In this document: positions 59,137 to 64,000 of the stretch, piece after piece
Layout of the letters: every line of letters begins with the position of its first letter
How positions within the stretch are numbered: position 1 is the stretch's first letter
NCBI RefSeq assembly: GCF_965208485.1
Contig: NZ_OZ242344.1
Span: forward strand, 4,154,001-4,218,000
Direction: 5' to 3'
DNA from: Poriferisodalis sp965208485
GTDB lineage: Bacteria > Actinomycetota > Acidimicrobiia > Acidimicrobiales > Poriferisodalaceae
DNA length: 64,000 bases
Program-made: the position numbers and the translations under genes
Notes under the pieces: model-generated
What the model was told of the DNA's origin: nothing
Seen by the model: only the letters and a program-made list of their open reading frames with translations
The model's database searches: none

Positions 59137-59975
59137 CGGCTCGGCCACCAGCGATCCCGCAGGGCGATCAACAAACCGAGGGACAGCGCGACGAGCACGA
59201 GGCTGATGGCGACGGCAGCATCCCGGTCCGACTCCAATGCCACGAACACGGCGAGCGGCAGCGTCTGGGTCCGCCCGCCGAGATTGCCTGCGAACGTCAC
59301 CGTGGCGCCGAACTCTCCCAGGGCACGAGCCCAGGCCACCACAGTCGCCACGCCGAGCGCCGGCCCGATCATCGGCAGTGTCACCTTCCACAGCGTGCGC
59401 AGCCGCGATGCCCCGAGCGTGGCCGCTGCTGCCTCGTATCGCCGATCCAGGCTCCGCAGTGCGCCTTCGACCGTGAGAATCACCAGCGGCGTGGCAACGA
59501 AGGCGTTCGCCAAGATGACGCCCCAGATCGAGTACGGCAGCAGCAGCCCCGTGGCGTCGTGCAGCGGTCCGCCGACGACACCTCGCCGTCCGAGTGCGAA
59601 CAGCAGCGCCGCGCCGCCCACGACCGGCGGCAGCACCATGGGCAGCGTCACGAGCGCACGCACCGCCGAGCGTCCCCGGAACGGCACTCGTGCCAGCACC
59701 CACGCGAGCGGCACGCCGACGACTGCGGCGAACGCGGCTGCCGCGACCGACGACGCCACCGAAAGCACGGCGGCGTCGACCACGAAGCGGCTCGACAGAT
59801 GCGTCCACAGGCCCGACCACGGGGCGCGCGCGGCGAGCCCGACGAGCGGAAGGGCGAACAGCACGACGCCGACGGCTGCAAGCAGCGCGACGGGCCACGG
59901 CGGCAGCTCCCGCGCCGCGCGGCGGACCGGTTGTTCGCCCGATTCGGATGCACTCAGAGACGTCGTGCCCGTCAT
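59133..59975 (-). CDS. modB: Molybdate ABC transporter permease ModB
   Basis: 280 residues with about six membrane helices. The ModB/CysTW core is clear: 'PLAWVLARVPFRGRSAVRAL', 'LPMVLPPVVGGAALLFALG', the EAA loop 'EAAATLGASRLRTLWKVTL', and 'WARALGEFGATVTFAGNL'. The ATG at 59975 overlaps the modA stop, so modA-modB-modC are fully coupled. Together they import molybdate for Mo-cofactor enzymes. Confidence 0.93.
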   Translation of the reverse strand: MTGTTSLSASESGEQPVRRAARELPPWPVALLAAVGVVLFALPLVGLAARAPWSGLWTHLSSRFVVDAAVLSVASSVAAAAFAAVVGVPLAWVLARVPFRGRSAVRALVTLPMVLPPVVGGAALLFALGRRGVVGGPLHDATGLLLPYSIWGVILANAFVATPLVILTVEGALRSLDRRYEAAAATLGASRLRTLWKVTLPMIGPALGVATVVAWARALGEFGATVTFAGNLGGRTQTLPLAVFVALESDRDAAVAISLVLVALSLGLLIALRDRWWPSR

Positions 59976-60799
59976 GGTGCCCGAAACCCGTGGTCCTCGA
60001 AAGCGTCCCAGGCCGTCGCTGACAGCAAGAACTCCACGAAAGCCGCCGCGGCCCCTGGGTTGGGTGCATCGGCGAGCACGGCGGCCTCGTAGGTCGTCTC
60101 GGGTGCTGCGCCGGCTGTCCAGCCCAGGCGCTCGATACCAGCCTCGATGCCGGCATCGCTGGCGTACACCACCGCGGCGTCGAGCTCGCCGGCGGCCAGC
60201 TTGGTGACCAAGGCGCGCACGTTGGGTTCGTCGGTGTCTGGCGCCGGTTCGATCCCCGCCCGGGAGAGGCCCGAGCGTGCGTGCGCCCCGCATGGCACTT
60301 CTGCGGCACAGAGCCCGATCAGCAGTTCGGGACGGGACAGGTCGGCAAGCGAGACAACCCCGGCGTCGTTGCCCGACGGGACCGCGAGCACGAGAGAGTT
60401 CCGGGCGACGACGATCGGATCGTCCATGAGCCCGACGTCATCGCGGATCGTTTCGAGATGGACGGGATCGGCCGGCACAAAGACATCGGCCGGCGCCCCG
60501 GCCAGGACTTGCTCGCGTAACGCAGAGCTGCCGGCCCCCGAAATGAGCACCTCCACGCCGGGATGGAGCTGCTCGAATTCGGCAGCGAGCGTCTCAGCGG
60601 CCGGCAGCAGCGATGCCGCAACCAGGATGCGCAGGCTGCCTGTGAGTACCTCGCCGTCCTGCTGCCCTGCCGCGTCGCTGTCACCTGTGGTGCAACCCGA
60701 CACGAGGTGCAGAATCGCCACGCTCGCCACGCTCGCCACCGCCAGCACGGCACCGATACGGGCAGCGGCCTGGCGCCTGCGGATCGCGAAGCCCCCCAT
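59972..60799 (-). CDS. modA: Molybdate-binding lipoprotein ModA
   Basis: 275 residues from ATG 60799. A basic start is followed by a hydrophobic signal ending 'LHLVSGC' (lipobox). The ModA fold has 'LRILVAASLLPAAETLAAEF', 'VLISGAGSSALREQVLAGAP', 'ADVFVPADPVHLETI' and 'LDAAVVYASDAG'. It binds molybdate or tungstate outside the membrane and delivers it to ModB. First gene of modABC. The 210-base gap upstream shows no ModE box or Moco riboswitch that I can identify. Confidence 0.92.
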   Translation of the reverse strand: MGGFAIRRRQAAARIGAVLAVASVASVAILHLVSGCTTGDSDAAGQQDGEVLTGSLRILVAASLLPAAETLAAEFEQLHPGVEVLISGAGSSALREQVLAGAPADVFVPADPVHLETIRDDVGLMDDPIVVARNSLVLAVPSGNDAGVVSLADLSRPELLIGLCAAEVPCGAHARSGLSRAGIEPAPDTDEPNVRALVTKLAAGELDAAVVYASDAGIEAGIERLGWTAGAAPETTYEAAVLADAPNPGAAAAFVEFLLSATAWDAFEDHGFRAP

Positions 60800-61009
60800 A
60801 ACACGGTCAGTGTGCCTGTCGTCGGCGGACGCGCAGGCCCGCGCCACGCCGGGAGGCGAATTCCTCGAGCCCGGCTACATGGATGCCACGCCGATCCTGC
60901 CCTAGCCGAGTCTGCTCACTCAGGTCGCGTGTCAGCCAAGAGTTCCGAGACCGCCCACTCGATCTCACGCCCGATCATGCACTGGTGCGCCGAGCCGGGA
61001 TCAGCGGGA

Positions 61010-61240
61010 TCAGTTGGGGCAGCTGTCGTCGACCGAATGCGCCCATTCGGCCAATACCACGGCTGTTTCGTAGGCGTCGGTTGTGACGTTGTAGACGCAG
61101 CCACAGTGGAGCGTGACTCTATAGGTCTGGCCGCCGGCGACCTGGTCGAGTTCTTCGTCGGACAGTTGGCGCAGGCTTTCGTCGTCGTCTCGGATTGCGT
61201 TGATGCGTGCTTTCGTGGCGGTCTCTGTTGCGGTCGACAT
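61010..61240 (-). CDS. Double-glycine-leader peptide (putative RiPP/bacteriocin precursor)
   Basis: 76 residues. The leader (1-37) ends 'LRQLSDEELDQVAGG', which fits the LxxEELxxVxGG consensus cut by peptidase-containing export ABC transporters. The predicted core (38-76) is 'QTYRVTLHCGCVYNVTTDAY' followed by ETAVVLAEWAHSVDDSCPN, with three Cys (C46, C48, C74). Core composition is small, polar and Thr/Ser-containing, as in modified peptides. It lies 150 bases downstream of a broken transporter gene of the matching class. No maturation enzyme is in the window, so the product and any modification are unknown. Confidence 0.65.
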   Translation of the reverse strand: MSTATETATKARINAIRDDDESLRQLSDEELDQVAGGQTYRVTLHCGCVYNVTTDAYETAVVLAEWAHSVDDSCPN

Positions 61241-61391
61241 GGCGCTCTTTTCTGGTCTCGAGATGCTGAAGGACTCCTGGGGGCTCAGTTGCTGAGCGCC
61301 AGTATGCCATGCCTCAGCAGCGCGGCGAAGCGCGCTCAGCCAAGGGGCGGCGAGCTGAGGTCGCCAACACGACGAGCGTCGCGAACCGGGG

Positions 61392-61690
61392 TCAGACGAT
61401 CTGGCGCTGGACGAGATCCAGGAACGGCCCGCTGACCTCGGTGAGCTCGTCGTAGGTCCCGGTTTGGACGAGCCGCCCCCCCCACAGCACATGGATCTTG
61501 TCCGCTCCGCGGATGGTGGACAGGCGGTGGGCGATGACGATGCGAGTCAGCGCCAGCTCGGCGACGGAGTTCATGACATGGGCTTGGCTCATCGAGTCGA
61601 GAAAGCTGGTGGCTTCGTCGAAGAACAGCACCCGGGGCCGTCGGGCCAGCACTGTGGCGATGCGGATGCGCTGAACCTGCCAAGGGGACT
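61392..61690 (-). pseudogene. C-terminal remnant of an NHLM/PCAT-type peptide-export ABC transporter
   Basis: The reverse strand encodes 'RIRIATVLARRPRVLFFDEA' and 'TSFLDSMSQAHVMNSVAELA', then 'IVIAHRLSTIRGADKIHVLW' and 'RLVQTGTYDELTEVSGPF'. This is the Walker B, D-loop and H-loop end of a bacteriocin-type exporter. Walker A, membrane and peptidase parts are missing, and the LSGGQ signature is reduced to SPWQ. The open frame continues upstream to 61835 but is not family-like. Confidence 0.75.
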
Positions 61691-61872
61691 TATGCGGATG
61701 GCTATGCGGCACACCGAATTCGGGCCTCATGTGGAGACGAGCGCATGACGCCGCCATTCTTCGAAGTCGGAGAACCTGCATGTGCGCTTCGCGAATCGCC
61801 GGCGGCTGCTGCACCAGACGCTTTGGCAGGCACACCGGGCAGACTGGACGACGGTCCGGCGAGGAGGTGTTT

Positions 61873-62655
61873 GTGTCCGGTCATTCAAAGTGGGCGACCA
61901 TCAAGCATCGCAAGGGCGCAGCCGACAAGGCGCGCGGGAAGCTGTTCGCCAAGCTGATCCGCCAAGTCGAGGTCGCGGCACGTGAGGGCGGTGGCGACCT
62001 CGACGCCAACGCCACGCTGCGGACTATGTATCAGAAGGCCCGCGACAACTCGGTGCCGCTCGACACCATCGAGCGGGCGATCAAGCGCGGCACCGGCGAA
62101 CTGGAGGGCGTGTCGTACGAGCAGGTCGCCTACGAGGGCTATGCACCTGGCGGCGTCGCGATGTTCGTGGATGCGCTCACCGACAACCGCAACCGCACCG
62201 GCGCGGAGATCCGCAGCCTGTTCACCCGTGCTGGCGGCTCGCTGGCCTCGCCGGGCGCCGTGGCGTGGCAGTTCGAGCGTAAGGGAGTCGTCGTGGTGCC
62301 GACGGCGAGTCCTGATCTCGACGGCGAGACCGGCGAGACCCTCGACGAGGATGAGCTGATGCTTGCTGCTCTCGACGCCGGCGCGGAGGACATCACCCAA
62401 GAGGGCGACACCTGGCGAGTCACCGCCGCCGTTGCCGACACGATGGCGGTGCGCGAGGCCATCACTGCAGCGGGCATCGCAGTGACATCCGCGGACCTGA
62501 TCTACGCTCCGCGGAACCTCATCGAACTGACCAGCGTGTCGGAGGCCAAGCAGGTGATGGCAGTGCTCGATGCGCTTGACGATCACGACGATGTGCAGGG
62601 CGTATATGCCAACTTCGACATCAGCGACTCGCTGCTGGATGCGATCACCGGCTAG
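61873..62655 (+). CDS. yebC: YebC/PmpR-family DNA- and ribosome-associated regulator
   Basis: 260 residues. Family start 'SGHSKWATIKHRKGAADKAR' is unmistakable; 'NSVPLDTIERAIKRGTGE', 'YEGYAPGGVAMFVDALTDNR' and 'GAVAWQFERKGVV' follow. YebC-type proteins act as transcription regulators and, as recently shown for some, help ribosomes at proline stalls. GTG 61873 lies five bases after the strong GAGGAGG and is the chosen start. It precedes ruvC-ruvA, the standard order in Actinobacteria. Confidence 0.95.
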   Translation: MSGHSKWATIKHRKGAADKARGKLFAKLIRQVEVAAREGGGDLDANATLRTMYQKARDNSVPLDTIERAIKRGTGELEGVSYEQVAYEGYAPGGVAMFVDALTDNRNRTGAEIRSLFTRAGGSLASPGAVAWQFERKGVVVVPTASPDLDGETGETLDEDELMLAALDAGAEDITQEGDTWRVTAAVADTMAVREAITAAGIAVTSADLIYAPRNLIELTSVSEAKQVMAVLDALDDHDDVQGVYANFDISDSLLDAITG

Positions 62656-62818
62656 CGGCCATCGCCCCGGCGGCGGCAACGGCATCGGGATGTCGACGGC
62701 GGCGACACGCAGAGCACGACCCTCGGGGCGCCCGGCGAACTGGGCAGGGTCCCGCGGCCCGTGTGCGACCGGCCTGCATACCCGGTTGGACCGCTGTCAG
62801 GGGCTACGGTTCGTACTG

Positions 62819-63382
62819 ATGTTCGTACTGGGAATCGACCCAGGATTGTCCCGCTGCGGCTACGGCGTGGTCGAGCAGCGCTCGGGCACCCAGCGCGCTC
62901 GCATCGAGGCGGTGGCTTTGGGGGTCATCCGCACCGACCCCGCAGAGCCGATCGCTGACCGCCTCGCGACGCAGATGCGCGAGCTGCAGGCGCTCGTGGA
63001 CGAGTTCAGCCCGGCCGTCGTGGCGGTGGAGCGGGTGTTCTTCCAAGTGAACGCCCGCACCGCCATGGGTGTCGCGCAGGTGGCCGGTCTGGCGATGGCG
63101 GTCGCGTCGGCGGCGGGGACGGAAGTGGTCGAGTACACGCCTAGCCAAGTGAAGCAATCCATCGCCGGCTGGGGCGGCGCCGACAAGGAGCAGATGCAGC
63201 GCATGGTCGGCGAGTTGCTCGGTCTGCCCGGGCATCCGCAGCCTGCCGATGCTGCGGATGCGGCAGCCGTGGCACTGTGCCATCTGTCATTGGCGCCGTG
63301 GCATCGCGCTGCGTCGCGGGCGGAATCACGTGCCGTGGTGCCTGCAACAGTCGGCGCAGCGGGCTCGTCGGCAACGCCGTGA
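62819..63382 (+). CDS. ruvC: Holliday junction endonuclease RuvC
   Basis: 187 residues. It cuts Holliday junctions symmetrically during recombination. Catalytic Asp in 'FVLGIDPGLSRCGYGVVE', Glu in 'VVAVERVFFQVNARTAMG', the 'YTPSQVKQSIAGWGGADKEQ' loop, and Asp pair in 'PADAADAAAVALCHL' are all present. ATG 62819. The tail is short and Ala/Ser-rich. It is followed 22 bases later by ruvA. Confidence 0.95.
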   Translation: MFVLGIDPGLSRCGYGVVEQRSGTQRARIEAVALGVIRTDPAEPIADRLATQMRELQALVDEFSPAVVAVERVFFQVNARTAMGVAQVAGLAMAVASAAGTEVVEYTPSQVKQSIAGWGGADKEQMQRMVGELLGLPGHPQPADAADAAAVALCHLSLAPWHRAASRAESRAVVPATVGAAGSSATP

Positions 63383-63404
63383 CATCAATCGGGAGGCTGT
63401 CGCC

Positions 63405-64000
63405 GTGATCGGCTCACTGCGCGGACGTTTGCTCGACAAGGATCCGGCGGGGGAACTGCTGATCGAAGTCGGTGGGGTGGGCTACCGGACGACGGTAGGG
63501 CCGTCCGCTCTGGCCGCGTCGGGTCCCGTGGGCCAAGAGTGTTTCGTCTACGTGCATCACCGCGTACGCGAGGACAGCGCCGATCTGTACGGCTTCCCGA
63601 CGTTGGACGAACGCCGGTGCTTTGAGGCGTTGCTGAGCGCTCACGGCGTGGGACCCGCGTTGGCGCTGGCCGTGCTGAGTCACTTGCCGCCCGACGAACT
63701 GCGACGGGCGGTGGCGGTCGACGACGCCGCAGTGCTGGAGGTGGTGCCCGGCATCGGCGCCAAGACCTCCAAGCGGATGGTGCTTGATCTGAAGTCCAAG
63801 CTGGGGGTGCCGGAGAGCGTCGGTGCTGAGGGTGCAGCGGGGCCGTCGGGCGACGGGACCGGCACCGCGGCGGCCGAGGTGCGCGCAGCGTTGGGCCAGA
63901 TGGGATTCAGCCCCGCCGAAGTACGCGAGGCCATGGCTGCAGTAGTCGTTGCCGCAGCAGGCGAGGACGCGGCTGACCCGGGCGCGCTGCTGCGCGTTGC
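63405..64000 (+). CDS. ruvA: Holliday junction helicase subunit RuvA (cut by window end)
   Basis: At least 198 residues. RuvA tetramers bind the four-way junction and load RuvB. N-terminal OB fold 'VIGSLRGRLLDKDPAGELLI' with 'VGGVGYRTTVG', then 'VREDSADLYGFPTLDERRCF' and two helix-hairpin-helix motifs ('LLSAHGVGPALALAVL', 'VVPGIGAKTSKRMVLDL'). GTG 63405 has gggagg upstream. The C-terminal RuvB-contact domain ('RAALGQMGFSPAEVREAM') is reached just before the edge; the acidic/Gly linker precedes it. Confidence 0.95.
   Translation, partial: MIGSLRGRLLDKDPAGELLIEVGGVGYRTTVGPSALAASGPVGQECFVYVHHRVREDSADLYGFPTLDERRCFEALLSAHGVGPALALAVLSHLPPDELRRAVAVDDAAVLEVVPGIGAKTSKRMVLDLKSKLGVPESVGAEGAAGPSGDGTGTAAAEVRAALGQMGFSPAEVREAMAAVVVAAAGEDAADPGALLRV

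Noticed and set aside
60800..61009. Molybdenum-cofactor riboswitch or ModE operator upstream of modA
   Set aside because: I looked for the characteristic stems and a ModE-type palindrome but could not identify either with confidence.

Overview
The window is very GC-rich and gene-dense, and many neighbouring genes overlap by four bases (ATGA or GTGA). It carries a fused CofG/CofH FO synthase (FbiC, coenzyme F420), an actinobacterial-type fused LivM-LivG transporter, paired acyl-CoA dehydrogenases, P450s and a CWB2-type wall-binding protein. This points to a free-living or host-associated actinobacterium. I infer an Acidimicrobiia-like lineage, but no rRNA is present to settle it.

Layout. 0-6 kb: GNAT and Nudix genes, a broken M24 peptidase, a CMD-family protein, beta-carbonic anhydrase, tRNA-Lys and tRNA-His with a degenerate second tRNA-His copy, then a GrdB-like gene read through an in-frame UGA (probable selenoprotein, with SECIS-like hairpins), a large Nudix gene and tRNA-Arg. 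6-12.5 kb: glycolate oxidase operon glcDEF, whose E/F junction holds six perfect 30-bp repeats, then a TlpA-like/CcdA-like pair. 12.5-20.8 kb: HxlR regulator with fbiC, transaldolase (29-bp repeat x6 at its stop), transketolase, FIST protein. 20.8-26.4 kb: a chimeric scar (F420 nitroreductase fragment against a retropepsin-like fragment), dienelactone hydrolase, lipoprotein M1 peptidase, MaoC hydratase, PlsC acyltransferase, truncated CoA-transferase. 26.4-37.6 kb: class-I glutamine amidotransferase, two P450s, two glutamine-synthetase-like ligases and a branched-chain-type ABC importer. This set fits import and gamma-glutamylation of an amine. 37.6-46 kb: an island of two huge convergent secreted proteins flanked by transposase remnants; one gene has a C15 tract directly before its ribosome-binding site. 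46-57 kb: two acyl-CoA dehydrogenases, a Baeyer-Villiger-type monooxygenase, amidase, hydantoinase A, rhodanese and an N,N-dimethylformamidase-like enzyme. 58-61 kb: modABC. 61-61.8 kb: a double-glycine-leader peptide (putative RiPP/bacteriocin precursor) beside a degraded peptide-export ABC transporter. 61.9-64 kb: yebC-ruvC-ruvA.

The most distinctive large-scale feature is a set of short tandem duplications (13-30 bp units) sitting on gene starts or stops at six places. Next are the UGA-containing GrdB-like gene, the poly-C tract upstream of a surface-protein gene, the gamma-glutamyl-amine/P450 locus and the small RiPP-like remnant. Functions are read from sequence motifs and family memory only; no database search was possible.
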